A stretch of 64,000 nucleotides of DNA from Rhizobium sp. 32-5/1 (lineage in GTDB: Bacteria > Pseudomonadota > Alphaproteobacteria > Rhizobiales > Rhizobiaceae). Shown here one piece after another: positions 17,299 through 26,269 of the stretch. The translations under genes and the position numbers were made by a program. Location: assembly GCF_029537235.1 (NCBI RefSeq), contig NZ_CP120639.1, forward strand, positions 992,001 through 1,056,000, given 5' to 3'. Each line of letters starts with the position of its first letter. Within the stretch, counting starts at the first letter, position 1. The notes beneath the pieces are model-generated. The model had not been told where the DNA came from. It saw nothing but the letters and a program-made list of their open reading frames with translations, and made no database searches.

Positions 17299-18183
17299 TC
17301 AGCCCATGCGTTCCGAGGCGTAGGAGCCGGGGCTCGCTGGGAAGACGACGGTGCGGTTGCCGTTGATGAAGGTGCGGTTGTGAATATGGGCATGCACGGC
17401 GCGGGCCAGAACCTGGCTCTCGACGTCGCGGCCGATCGAGACATAATCCTCGGCTGACTGTGCATGGGTGATGCGGGCGATGTCCTGCTCGATGATCGGG
17501 CCTTCATCGAGATCGGCCGTGACGTAGTGGGCCGTGGCCCCGATCAGCTTCACGCCGCGCTCATAGGCCTGCTTGTAAGGGTTGGCACCCTTGAACGACG
17601 GCAGGAACGAATGGTGGATGTTGATGATCTTGCCCGACATCTTCTGGCACATGGAATCCGACAGGATCTGCATGTAACGGGCCAGCACGATCAGTTCAGT
17701 TCCGGTCTGCTCGACCACGTCCATGATGCGGGCTTCGGCCTGAACCTTGTTGGCCTTGGTCACGGGTATGTGGTGGAACGGGATGTCGTGATTGACGACA
17801 ACCTTCTGGTAGTCGAAGTGATTGGACACAACGCCGACGATCTCGATCGGCAGCGCACCGATCTTCCAGCGATAGAGCAGGTCGTTGAGGCAGTGACCGA
17901 AGCGCGACACCATCAGCAACACCTTCATGCGGTGCTTGCTGTTATGGAACTGTGCCCTCATCTTGAAGCGCTCGGCGATGACCGCGAAGCCCTTTTCCAG
18001 CTGCTCTTGCGAGGTGCCTTCCTGGCTGGCGAATCTGAGGCGCATGAAGAACAGGCCCGTTTCCAGGTCGTCGAACTGCGCACTGTCGACGATATTACAA
18101 CCTTTCTCGGCGAGATAACCGGTGATAGCAGCGACGATGCCGCGGGTCGATTTGCAGCAAACGGTAAGCACATAGGAGGTCAT
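17299..18183 (-). CDS. purU: Formyltetrahydrofolate deformylase
   Basis: A 294-residue PurU: an N-terminal ACT domain (YVLTVCCKSTRGIVAAITGYLAEKGCNI) and a C-terminal formyltransferase-like domain with NIHHSFLPSFKGANPYKQAYERGVKLIGATAHYVT and LDEGPIIEQD, which hold the catalytic His and Asp. It hydrolyses 10-formyl-THF to formate and THF. It lies 61 bp downstream of the ferredoxin reductase gene on the same strand, as if in one operon. PurU near Rieske or oxygenase demethylation genes is known from glycine-betaine-type loci, where it helps dispose of the released C1 unit; a similar role with the moc genes is an inference. Confidence 0.92.
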   Translation of the reverse strand: MTSYVLTVCCKSTRGIVAAITGYLAEKGCNIVDSAQFDDLETGLFFMRLRFASQEGTSQEQLEKGFAVIAERFKMRAQFHNSKHRMKVLLMVSRFGHCLNDLLYRWKIGALPIEIVGVVSNHFDYQKVVVNHDIPFHHIPVTKANKVQAEARIMDVVEQTGTELIVLARYMQILSDSMCQKMSGKIINIHHSFLPSFKGANPYKQAYERGVKLIGATAHYVTADLDEGPIIEQDIARITHAQSAEDYVSIGRDVESQVLARAVHAHIHNRTFINGNRTVVFPASPGSYASERMG

Positions 18184-18244
18184 GACAATCCTCTGTCAGG
18201 ATGAGCGCGTGGCTTATCCGCGTTGATAGCGGAAAGGGGAGGGA

Positions 18245-19474
18245 TCAGGCCGCCAGCAATTGCTTGAGCTTGACCTCCGGCGCTGCGAGCGCTGTGGGAT
18301 CGGGATGGCGGCTGGCGCCAATGAGCATTTCAGCCAGGCGGATATCGCGGGCGACTGCGTTGCCCGGTCCGATACCGCTGGCTGCAAGCAGTCGTCCGTC
18401 GGCGGCCAGATGGAAGAGAATAAACGCCTCTGCGGAGAGATCTCGCCGAACCGTGGTCACGGCACCCTCGGCAAGCCCGGCGACCTGCAAGGTAAGGTCG
18501 TACTGATCCGACCAGAACCAGGGCACGCTGGTGACAGCTTCCGCAGCGCCCATCATGTTGGCAGCGGCGAGAAGCCCATGCTCCTGGGCGCTGCGCCACG
18601 ACTCGAGCCGGATGCGACGGTTACTGTAATGGCCGATGGGAAAGGAACAACAGTCGCCGGCGGCGTAGATATCCGGGTCGCTTGTTTGCAGATGCGTGTC
18701 AACGGCAATCCCGTTGTCGGTTGCCAGGCCGGCTTCGGTGGCAAGCTCAGTGTTCGGGATCGACCCTATGCCGACAACCAGAAGATCCGCGTCGATTGCG
18801 GAACCGTCCTCCAGGACAACATGCACGGCGTCCGGTGCTTCTTCTATCCTGGCGATACGGGCGTTGCAGAGAATGTCCACACCTTCGGCCTGATGGCGAG
18901 CAGCAACGGCTTCTGCGATCTCCGCAGGAACACCACGCGAGAGGATGCGCGGCAAGCCCTCGATCAACGTTACCGACGTACCTAGATTTCGTGCGCTCGC
19001 CGCCAGCTCCAGGCCGATGAAGCCGCCGCCAATGATCGCCATCTTCCGTCCTGGTCCGAGGCAGGAGCGTATTGCCATCGCGTTGGCGTGGCTGCGGAGT
19101 GTCCGGACACGCTCGCTGGAGGAGGGAAGCGTGGGCAGTTCACGCGGCCGCGCGCCCGTGGCGAGAAGCAGCTTGTCATACGAAACAAACACTCCATCGG
19201 AGAGGGCAACACGCATGCGGCCACGGTCGAGTCCGGTTGCCGAAACGCCGAGCCGCAAATCGATGGCAAGCGATGCGTACCGGTCTGCTTCCGCAACGAA
19301 CTTCGGTTCCGCAGCGAGAACGATCGCCTCCTTGGACAATGGTGGCCGCTCATAGGGCGCGAGGGCTTCGCTACCGATCAGGGTTAGCGACCCTGCAAAG
19401 CCCCTTTCGCGCAACGACAGTGCCGCACGGCCGCCGCACTCGCCAGCGCCGATGATGACGATATGTTGACTCAT
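18245..19474 (-). CDS. mocF: FAD/NAD-dependent ferredoxin reductase (MocF-like)
   Basis: A 409-residue flavoprotein of the rubredoxin/ferredoxin reductase group. FAD-binding GAGECGGRAALSLRERG at the N-terminus, LLLATGARPR, an NAD-binding IIGGGFIGLELA at about 148, and the second FAD motif DPDIYAAGDCCSFP. The C-terminal reductase domain (LESWRSAQEHGLLAAANMMG) is complete. The ATG at 19472-19474 is preceded by GGGAGG. It would pass electrons from NAD(P)H to the Rieske ferredoxin MocE. The moc assignment rests on the neighbouring mocD and mocE genes. An inverted repeat lies upstream (19533-19567). Confidence 0.8.
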   Translation of the reverse strand: MSQHIVIIGAGECGGRAALSLRERGFAGSLTLIGSEALAPYERPPLSKEAIVLAAEPKFVAEADRYASLAIDLRLGVSATGLDRGRMRVALSDGVFVSYDKLLLATGARPRELPTLPSSSERVRTLRSHANAMAIRSCLGPGRKMAIIGGGFIGLELAASARNLGTSVTLIEGLPRILSRGVPAEIAEAVAARHQAEGVDILCNARIARIEEAPDAVHVVLEDGSAIDADLLVVGIGSIPNTELATEAGLATDNGIAVDTHLQTSDPDIYAAGDCCSFPIGHYSNRRIRLESWRSAQEHGLLAAANMMGAAEAVTSVPWFWSDQYDLTLQVAGLAEGAVTTVRRDLSAEAFILFHLAADGRLLAASGIGPGNAVARDIRLAEMLIGASRHPDPTALAAPEVKLKQLLAA

Positions 19475-19532
19475 AGGTGTTGCCTCCCAAAGCATGGTGA
19501 GACCATACGCAATGTCCAGCGGCACGCAACAT

Positions 19533-19567
19533 ATCTATGATATAATATATCAATGCGTATCATAGAT
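19533..19567. promoter_or_regulatory. Inverted repeat upstream of the reductase gene (candidate operator)
   Basis: The arms atctatgata and tatcatagat are perfect 10-bp reverse complements with a 15-bp AT-rich spacer, about 60 bp upstream of the mocF start. A regulator-binding site is likely, but which regulator (LacI type at 19617 or RpiR-like at 28179) cannot be told. Confidence 0.5.
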
Positions 19568-19616
19568 TGACAAAAATGAGACTGATAATGTCAATATAGG
19601 CCGTTACACGCGTAAC

Positions 19617-20645
19617 CTATATGTTCTCGCGGGTATAAATTTCGAATGGCAGGACGCTGGTATAGGCGCCATCGCTTCCCTTTGCCTTGACGGAGCGAAC
19701 CATGCCCGACAGGGCTTCCTCCGCCACGCGATTTAACGGGTGAGAAATGACAAATGTCATCGCTCCATCAAGAAGCGCTTGCTTCGTTATGTCCATCAGC
19801 TCGTAGCCGACCAGTATGATTTTCCCGGCGTTGCCGCTGGATCTCAGCGCGGCCAGGGCGCCGGAGATGCCGCCTCCCGCGACATACAAGCCTTGCAGGT
19901 CCGGGTGCTCCTTGAGAAGGTTCTCCGTCATTTCCTCCGCGACCGCCTTCGACTCGAAGGTGGAGCGTGGTTCGAGAATGGTAAAATCGGAGGCATATTC
20001 GCGGAAATAGGATCGAAATCCGCTTTCGTTCATCTCCTGGCATCGATATCGAGGATTCCCCATGAGAACGCCGAGTTTGCCTGGCCGCTTGCAGACGTGC
20101 TCGAACATCCAGGCGGCCGTGCGCCCGACTTTCCAGCCGTCGAGACCGATAAAGTGAACCTGCCCGGTTGGGGCGATCTGCGAAATGAGCGCAAAGACCG
20201 GCTTGCCCTGGCTCTGTAGCGTTTCCACCGCCTGGCTCACGATGGGATGAACCGCTGCAACGACGCCGATGGCGTCGCAGTTTTCGGCAAGCTCTAGCAT
20301 TTTTGCTGCGGTGTTCTGGGGCGACAGGTCATCGAGAAAGTCGATACGGAGTTCGATCGCCGAATCAGAGGTTCGCTCCGCTGCGGTTCGCAATGCCTGC
20401 GCGAGGTTGAGATAAAATTGCCGGGACGGCTGGTGCAACAGGAAGCCGAAACGGTATCTTGCCCTTGCGGCAGCAATCCGACTGTCGATCGTGCCCATGC
20501 CGTAAAACCCGATCTCCTGGGCGGCCTCCTTCACACGCAGCATGGTCGATTGTTTGACGTTGCCGCTGCCGCCAATCACACGGTTCGCAGTGGCGATGGA
20601 AACGCCGGCAGCGTCAGCCAGGTCGCGTATCGTTGGGCGCGTCAT
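19617..20645 (-). CDS. LacI-family transcriptional regulator of the moc locus
   Basis: A 342-residue LacI/GalR repressor. The N-terminal HTH reads RPTIRDLADAAGVSIATANRVIGG, followed by the hinge helix region, and the C-terminal domain is a periplasmic-binding-like sugar sensor with GLDGWKVGRTAAW, LQGLYVAGGGISGAL and VISHPLNRVAEEAL. The sensor is of the ribose or inositol type, which fits a sugar- or cyclitol-like inducer. It lies between the divergent mocF-purU and mocD operons, with a perfect palindrome 44 bp upstream of its start. It probably represses both operons and itself. Confidence 0.85.
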   Translation of the reverse strand: MTRPTIRDLADAAGVSIATANRVIGGSGNVKQSTMLRVKEAAQEIGFYGMGTIDSRIAAARARYRFGFLLHQPSRQFYLNLAQALRTAAERTSDSAIELRIDFLDDLSPQNTAAKMLELAENCDAIGVVAAVHPIVSQAVETLQSQGKPVFALISQIAPTGQVHFIGLDGWKVGRTAAWMFEHVCKRPGKLGVLMGNPRYRCQEMNESGFRSYFREYASDFTILEPRSTFESKAVAEEMTENLLKEHPDLQGLYVAGGGISGALAALRSSGNAGKIILVGYELMDITKQALLDGAMTFVISHPLNRVAEEALSGMVRSVKAKGSDGAYTSVLPFEIYTRENI

Positions 20646-20688
20646 TTTCGTTCCTCGTATCATTTCATATCAGATTTCACACCATTCT

Positions 20689-20711
20689 GATACAAAAGAA
20701 ACTTTTGTATC
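20689..20711. promoter_or_regulatory. Perfect 23-bp palindrome upstream of the LacI gene (candidate operator)
   Basis: gatacaaaag and cttttgtatc are perfect 10-bp reverse complements with a 3-bp spacer (aaa). It lies 44 bp upstream of the LacI-family start, in the region shared with the divergent mocD operon (start 20950). AT-rich arms and no T-tract suggest an operator rather than a terminator. Confidence 0.6.
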
Positions 20712-20949
20712 TCTGTATATCAACAACACTTGCGTTGAGAGGCGTCAAGCCATTTACTTCCCTCATGCAAGACGGCCTCGGGATGAGCGGCCGTTTGGGA
20801 GGAAGATAGTCAGCCGCGTGGCGTGAGACGAACGGCCCCAACACCTGGGCGCCGAACGGATCGGTTTGTCTGCGGTGATGGCATCGACCTCCCTCAACAA
20901 CATCAAGGCTGCTGTCGAGCAATTCATGTTGCTCGCTTGAGGATTGAAC

Positions 20950-21972
20950 ATGGACGATCTGAAGTTTGGCACACGGAACAAGCGAGGCGACTGGTCGCCC
21001 AATGGACGCATCGAGGTCGCACCCTTCTGGACATGGCCGCCGAAATTCCTGAAAGTGCTGCACTGGCTGCCGGAATACCTTTTTCCGTGGAATGCGTTCC
21101 ACATGGCAACGGCGCTTGCCTATTGGTACCTTGTCGTTCCCGATGTCGAGACGATGAAGACATTGAGCTGGGGCTGGCCGCTTTATCTCTATGCGGTCAA
21201 TGCGGCGGCGATCTTCGTCATGTACGGCTCGATCGAGCTTTTCTACTATGTGAAGCGCGTTCAGGGAACTCGCTTCAAATACAACGCCAAGTTTCCATCG
21301 GAGCAGCCCTCTGACGTCTTCTGGTTCAAGAGCCAGAACATCGATAACTTCATGCGGAGCTTCTTCATCTCGATCCCGCTTTGGACCGTGGTCGAAGTCT
21401 TTATGCTCTGGTGCTTCGCAAACGGCTCCGCCACCTGGGTCAACTGGGACGAGCATCCCTATTATCTGGCCCTGCTGGTCTTCATCGCACCGGTCATTCA
21501 CGAGGTCCATTTCTTCCTAATCCACCGGCTGATCCACACGCCGCTGCTCTACAAGTGGATCCACTCCGTGCACCATAATTCGGTCAATCCGTCGCCCTGG
21601 TCATCGCTGTCCATGCATCCGGTGGAAGGCTTTCTCTATCACGCCGTGGCCCTGTGGCACCTCGTCATTCCCTCCAATCCGATCGTCGCGCTGTTCCAGT
21701 TGCACATCGCCGGATTTGGTGCGGTTAACGGCCATATCGGCTTCGAAAAGCTCGAGCTCACCGAGGAAACCGCCGTCGATGGCCACGCCTATGCGCACTA
21801 CCTGCACCACAAATATTTCGAGGTGAACTACGGCGGCGACGGGCTGATACCGCTCGATAAGTGGTTTGGCACCTGGCACGACGGCACCAAGGAAGGTGAG
21901 GCTCAGATGCAAGCACGGTTCCAGGAAAAGAAGGCACGGCTGAACGCCAAGGCGAGTGGCACCACCACCTGA
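20950..21972 (+). CDS. mocD: Sterol desaturase/fatty acid hydroxylase-family oxygenase (MocD-like)
   Basis: A 340-residue membrane diiron oxygenase. The His clusters of the family are seen in order: HEVHFFLIHRLIH, HSVHHNSVNPSPW and HAYAHYLHHKYFEVNYGG. Hydrophobic segments lie at roughly residues 35-60, 75-95, 140-160 and 180-200. Start ATG 20950 (GAGG 8 bp upstream) is preferred over the in-frame TTG at 20944. In rhizopine catabolism, mocD, mocE and mocF are needed to convert 3-O-methyl-scyllo-inosamine to scyllo-inosamine. With a Rieske ferredoxin and FAD reductase in the same locus, this protein is the likely oxygenase. Substrate not proven by sequence. Confidence 0.8.
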   Translation: MDDLKFGTRNKRGDWSPNGRIEVAPFWTWPPKFLKVLHWLPEYLFPWNAFHMATALAYWYLVVPDVETMKTLSWGWPLYLYAVNAAAIFVMYGSIELFYYVKRVQGTRFKYNAKFPSEQPSDVFWFKSQNIDNFMRSFFISIPLWTVVEVFMLWCFANGSATWVNWDEHPYYLALLVFIAPVIHEVHFFLIHRLIHTPLLYKWIHSVHHNSVNPSPWSSLSMHPVEGFLYHAVALWHLVIPSNPIVALFQLHIAGFGAVNGHIGFEKLELTEETAVDGHAYAHYLHHKYFEVNYGGDGLIPLDKWFGTWHDGTKEGEAQMQARFQEKKARLNAKASGTTT

Positions 21973-22100
21973 CATTCGAGATCGGATCGGGTGTCGCGAG
22001 GAGGCGGTGCCCGACGGTTAAGACGATCCGCAATCGGGCGTCTGCACCGGATACCAACATTTCAAACCCGCCAAATGGCGAAAACTGGGAGGAGACTAAC

Positions 22101-23072
22101 GTGAGACTCGTGAAGAACCTGATGAAAGCCGCGGCCGTCGTGGCACTGATCGCATCGGCCGCATCGACGGCCAATGCGGCGACAATTGCCGTCGTGGGCG
22201 GCTCGAACGATGACGCCTTCTGGAACCTGATCAAAAAGGGCATCGATGACGCCACTCCGGCCGTTGTCGCCAATGGTGGTTCGGTCAACTATCTGCGCCT
22301 GCAGAACTACGACAACTTCGCGCCGGACGTGGTGCAATTGATCCGCACCGCGATCAGCCAGAAGGTCGACGGTCTGGTCATTCCGAATTGGGTGCCAGAA
22401 GCCGAAGATCCGGCGATCAAGGACGCGATTGCGGCCGGCATCAAGGTGATCCTGATGAACGCCGGCGGTGCTGACAAAGCCCGCGAATTGGGGGCGATCA
22501 ACTATGTCGGCTCTGACGAATATGTCGCTGGTCAGGCGGGCGGCGCCTATTTCGCCAGCCATGGCAAGAAGCATGTCCTTTGCGTGAACACCCTGCCGGG
22601 CGCCAACAACACTGAAGCGCGCTGTAAAGGCGTGACCGACGGCATGGTTGCCGGGGGCGGCGCTGCCGAGCAACTGCCGCTGCCCACGACCAGCTTTGGC
22701 GACCCGACCGCTGTGGCCGAAGCCATCAAGGCCACGGTGTTGAAGGACACCACGATCGACGGCGTCATCACGATCTCGGCCGGCGACGCGGATGCAGCGG
22801 CGACCGGTATCCAGCAGTCGGGCATTGCTACGGTGTCTCTGGGATCGTTCGACATGAACGCAGCGGGTCTGGCGCGTATCAAGGGCGGCACCCAGACCTT
22901 CGCGATTGACCAGCAACCGTATCTGCAAAGTTTTCTGGCGGTCAGCCTCCTGGCCTCAGCCATCGACTTTGGCACCTCGCTGCCGACTTTCCCGGTCTTG
23001 ACCGGCCCGGGCATTGTCGATGCCGCCAACATCGAAGCAACTTTAGCCGGTGTTGAAAAAGGCGCTCGCTGA
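22101..23072 (+). CDS. mocB: Sugar ABC transporter substrate-binding protein (MocB/RbsB type)
   Basis: A 323-residue periplasmic protein starting at GTG, with a clear Sec signal (MKAAAVVALIASAASTANAA). The fold is the RbsB/periplasmic-binding-4 type: TIAVVGGSNDDAFWNLIKKG, KVDGLVIPNWVP, INYVGSDEYVAGQAGG, and ITISAGDADAAATGIQ with FAIDQQPYLQSF near the end. It is followed by its permease and ATPase genes. In S. meliloti the rhizopine locus encodes a binding protein of this class, so rhizopine or another inositol derivative is the expected ligand. Confidence 0.85.
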   Translation: MRLVKNLMKAAAVVALIASAASTANAATIAVVGGSNDDAFWNLIKKGIDDATPAVVANGGSVNYLRLQNYDNFAPDVVQLIRTAISQKVDGLVIPNWVPEAEDPAIKDAIAAGIKVILMNAGGADKARELGAINYVGSDEYVAGQAGGAYFASHGKKHVLCVNTLPGANNTEARCKGVTDGMVAGGGAAEQLPLPTTSFGDPTAVAEAIKATVLKDTTIDGVITISAGDADAAATGIQQSGIATVSLGSFDMNAAGLARIKGGTQTFAIDQQPYLQSFLAVSLLASAIDFGTSLPTFPVLTGPGIVDAANIEATLAGVEKGAR

Positions 23073-23181
23073 TCGCCTTTACGCGCGGATTGGTCCGCAG
23101 TTAGGTTCTGCGGGCCGAACCCCAAACGACCGGGATCAGCTCTGGCTGATCAACACTTGAAACCCTGGGAGGGGGCATCCC

Positions 23182-24192
23182 ATGCAAAATAGCTTTTCAC
23201 CAGGCGCCATGCTGCGCCGCCCCGAGGCCGGCGCCTTTCTTGGCCTGCTAGCCGTAATGATCTTTTTCGGAATCTTTGGCGGCCTAACCTTTCTGCAACC
23301 TGCAGGCATGGCCAGTTGGATGAACGTGGCATCAAACCTTGGTGTCATCGCAATTCCCGTCGGCCTGTTGATGATTGCCGGAGAGCTGGACATTTCGGTG
23401 GGCGCGATGGTGCCCTTTGGTGCAATGACGGTGGCTATAATCTCTGGCCACTACGATCTGCCGATCTGGTTCGGCATTGCGGTTGCTCTGTCTTTCGGCG
23501 TGCTGATCGGCTTGATCAACGGCTATATGGTGATCCGCACCGCTGTCCCGTCATTGATCGTCACCCTGGGCACGCTTTTTGCTGTGCAAGGCATCGTCCT
23601 TGGCCTAACCGTTCTGATCACCAAATCCACCAGTGTTGCCCTGACCACCGAGGGAGCAGCCAAGACAATCTTCGGCGAGTTCCTCTTCAACGGCCAAGTT
23701 CAGGTGATGGTACTGTGGTGGCTTGCAATTACCGCGGCCTATATCTTCTTCGTTCACTTCTCGCGTTTCGGAAACTGGATCTTCGCGATGGGCGGTGACA
23801 AGGTTTCTGCACGTAACGCCGGTATCCCGACCGAGCGGATGACGATCCTGCTGTTTGTGCTGTCCTCGACCTCTGCTGCTTTTGTCGGCCTGTGTCAGGC
23901 GATCCTTTATAACTCGGCGCAGGTCGCAGGCGGGCAAAGCTTCATCTTCAACTCCATCATCTCGGTCGTGGTCGGCGGCGTCCTGCTGACCGGTGGTTTC
24001 GGTTCGATCGTCGGAATATTCTTCGGCACCATCACTTTCGCCATCGTCAACCAAGGCATCTACTACACCGATTTCGACCGCAACTGGTCGTCGCTGATCA
24101 TCGGCATCCTATTGCTCGTGGCGGTTTTGATGAACAACACGTTCCGCAAGATGGCGCTGTCCTATTCGCCCAAGAAGACGGGGGCCAAATAA
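23182..24192 (+). CDS. Sugar ABC transporter permease (RbsC type)
   Basis: A 336-residue integral-membrane protein with about nine to ten hydrophobic segments. It carries the RbsC-family features IPVGLLMIAGELDISVGAM, VPSLIVTLGTL and the cytoplasmic EAA-like loop FAMGGDKVSARNAGIPTERM. A GGGAGG motif lies about 10 bp upstream of the ATG. Its TAA overlaps the start of the ATPase gene (TAATG), so the two are coupled. Such permeases work as homodimers with an RbsA-type ATPase. Confidence 0.9.
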   Translation: MQNSFSPGAMLRRPEAGAFLGLLAVMIFFGIFGGLTFLQPAGMASWMNVASNLGVIAIPVGLLMIAGELDISVGAMVPFGAMTVAIISGHYDLPIWFGIAVALSFGVLIGLINGYMVIRTAVPSLIVTLGTLFAVQGIVLGLTVLITKSTSVALTTEGAAKTIFGEFLFNGQVQVMVLWWLAITAAYIFFVHFSRFGNWIFAMGGDKVSARNAGIPTERMTILLFVLSSTSAAFVGLCQAILYNSAQVAGGQSFIFNSIISVVVGGVLLTGGFGSIVGIFFGTITFAIVNQGIYYTDFDRNWSSLIIGILLLVAVLMNNTFRKMALSYSPKKTGAK

Positions 24193-25015
24193 TGTCACAG
24201 GCAATCCTTTCGCTGAAGAACATCAACAAAAGCTTTGGCCCGATTGACGTCTTGCACGACATCAACCTCGAAGTGCGGGCCGGGGAAGTGCTCTGTCTGC
24301 TGGGCGACAACGGTGCTGGCAAGTCCACGGTGATCCGGCTGCTCTCCGGAGTGCACAAACCCACCACGGGTGTGATGGCGATGGACGGCAAGCCAGTGTC
24401 TTTCGCCAATCCGCGCGAGGCCGCCGATCATGGCATCGCAACGGTCCACCAGTTCGGCGGAACCTTTCCACTAATGTCGGTCGGGCGGTCGTTTTTGTCG
24501 GACGAGAGCCAACGAAGTGGGTCGGGCCGTTCAAGATCTATGACCGTAAGTTGGCCAACGATACTGCCGTAAAAGCGGTACAGTCATTCGGTATGACCCG
24601 CATTGACGACGGCGACCGGCTGGTCGGCGGTCTGTCGGGTGGCGAGCGGCAAGCCCTGGCCATCGCCCGCGCTGTCCATTTCGGCGCCCGTGTATTGATC
24701 CTGGACGAGCCCACTGCAGCGCTAGGGGTTAAGCAGGCCTCGCACGTTTTGCGCATCGTCAACGAGGCCAAGCGGCGCGGGCTAGCGGTGATTTTCATCA
24801 CCCACCAGGTCATGCACGCCATGGCCGTCGGCGATCATTTCGCCGTGCTGATCCGCGGCGCCATCGCGGCAGATTTCCGCAAGGGCGAAAAGAGCCGGGA
24901 AGAGATCACCGATCTGATGGCCGGCGGCGAGCAGATGGCGGAGTTGGAGGCCCAAATCGAAGGCTACATGGCTGCAGGCGAAGGTCATCCGGAGCCGGCA
25001 AAGCGCGTGCATTGA
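24192..25015 (+). CDS. Sugar ABC transporter ATP-binding protein, split by one missing base
   Basis: The first frame has the Walker A motif GDNGAGKST and the start of the Q-loop region (ATVHQFGGTFPLMSVGRSF). From the TTTTT run at 24492-24496 the next frame continues with VGREPTKWVGPF..., the ABC signature LSGGERQALAIARA, Walker B LILDEPTAALG and the switch His in IFITHQ. One T added to the run restores a single 275-residue protein. This is a single-domain ATPase (about half of RbsA), as in many sugar-type importers of rhizobia. Complete motifs argue for a sequence error. Confidence 0.8.
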
Positions 25016-25160
25016 TGCGGCCGCCAGACACCGCGCAAGCGATGTTCATTGCGTTCTCCCGGTCCGCACACCTCCACGTGCGGACAACTCGCGACCCGGA
25101 CCCGTCATGGTCCGGGTCGTAGAACCCCAAAGCGACAATAGAAGAGAGAGTATTCATATC

Positions 25161-25472
25161 ATGCCTCAATGGGTGGAAGCCTGTGGAACCAACGACGTTG
25201 AACAGGAAGAAGTCATCCGGTTCGACCACCAGGGTCGAACATTCTGCATTTTCCGCAGCCCGGAAGACGACTTCTACTGCACGGATGGCCTCTGCACGCA
25301 TGAGAAGGTTCATCTCGCAGATGGCCTGGTGATGGATCATTCGATCGAATGCCCCAAACATAGTGGCGTCTTCGACTATCGCACAGGGGAGGCAATGCGC
25401 ATGCCCGTCTGCATCAACCTGAAAACATATGTAGCCAAGGTCGAAAACGACCGCGTCTTTATCGAGATATAA
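25161..25472 (+). CDS. mocE: MocE-family Rieske [2Fe-2S] ferredoxin
   Basis: A 103-residue soluble Rieske protein with both ligand pairs: CTHEKVHL (Cys and His, near residue 51) and CPKHSGVF (Cys and His, near residue 71). The rest has the beta strands of the family: RFDHQGRTFCIFR and FDYRTGEAMRMPVC. It would carry electrons from MocF to the oxygenase MocD. The stop at 25472 is one base before the ATG of mocC. The start MPQWVEACG at 25161 puts the conserved N-terminus first. Confidence 0.9.
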   Translation: MPQWVEACGTNDVEQEEVIRFDHQGRTFCIFRSPEDDFYCTDGLCTHEKVHLADGLVMDHSIECPKHSGVFDYRTGEAMRMPVCINLKTYVAKVENDRVFIEI

Positions 25473-25473
25473 C

Positions 25474-26258
25474 ATGACAACTGGAACATTCTCACTTGCT
25501 GCATGCGCCGAAATGCTCTGGCGCGGTCGCCCGATAGAGTGGCGAGCCAGCCGGCTGAAAGACCTGGGCTTCGGCGTCGGGCTCTGGAACTGGCCGGATC
25601 ATGACCTGTCGAAGCTGGAGGCCACCGGCGCCACCTTCACCATCATGAACGGGTATCTGCGCGGCCGACTGACGGATGACGAAGGCGCCGCGGAGCTCTT
25701 GAAGACCGCGCGTGAAACCGCCGAGGTCGGTAAGCGGCTGGGCTTGCAGCGCCTCAACCTGCACGGAACCGGCCTCGGGGAGGGCGGTCTTCCCGTCCAG
25801 CCGATCGACGTCGTCACCGGCGCGATGTGGATGAAAGCACGCGACACACTTTGCCGGGTTGTCGACCTGGCTGACGCAGTGGATGTGACGTTCACGCTGG
25901 AGAACTTGAACCTGCCGGTCGATCATCCGGGCGTGCCGTTCGGCCGCGCGGAGGACACCCTGGCGCTCGTTTCAGCCGTGAACCATCCGCGCCTGCGGCT
26001 CAATCTCGATCTCTATCATGCACAGATCGGCGAGGGAATCTGATCGAATTGTGCCGCAAGTCGCTGCCGTGGATCGGCGAAATTCAGGTCGCCGATGTTC
26101 CAGGCAGATGCGAACCCGGAACGGGTGAGGTGAACTGGCATGGCATCGCCAAAGCATTGAAGGCCATGGGCTATTCCGGCCCGGTCGGCATGGAAGCCTT
26201 CGCCGCGGGCGACGCGGACACAGCACTTGAAGCCTTCCGCAACGCATTCACAGTTTGA
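25474..26258 (+). CDS. mocC: TIM-barrel sugar isomerase (MocC/hydroxypyruvate isomerase-like), split by one missing base
   Basis: The first frame has the barrel start (FSLAACAEMLW, GFGVGLWNWPDHD), NLHGTGLG, FTLENLNLPVDHPGVPFG (catalytic Glu) and LRLNLDLYHAQIG. It hits a TGA at 26041, but another frame continues with NLIELCRKSLPWIGEIQVADVPGRCEPGTGEVNW (metal ligands) and GYSGPVGMEAFAAGD. One G lost from GGG at 26034-26036 explains this. The whole is about 262 residues, the normal length for AP-endonuclease-2/xylose-isomerase-like enzymes of this family. It probably acts on a cyclitol-derived ketose or inosose; the exact reaction is unknown. Confidence 0.8.
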
Positions 26259-26269
26259 AAGGGTAAGCA

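Noticed and set aside
17464..18204. Long open frame (246 codons) on the plus strand
   Set aside because: It is the antisense shadow of purU; no domain and unnatural composition rich in His, Asp and Val.
20677..21510. Open frame of 277 codons on the minus strand
   Set aside because: Antisense to mocD and the intergenic region, no recognisable domain; the plus-strand diiron oxygenase is clear.
22062..22928. Open frame of 288 codons on the minus strand
   Set aside because: Shadow of the MocB-type binding protein; high Arg and His content typical of antisense frames.
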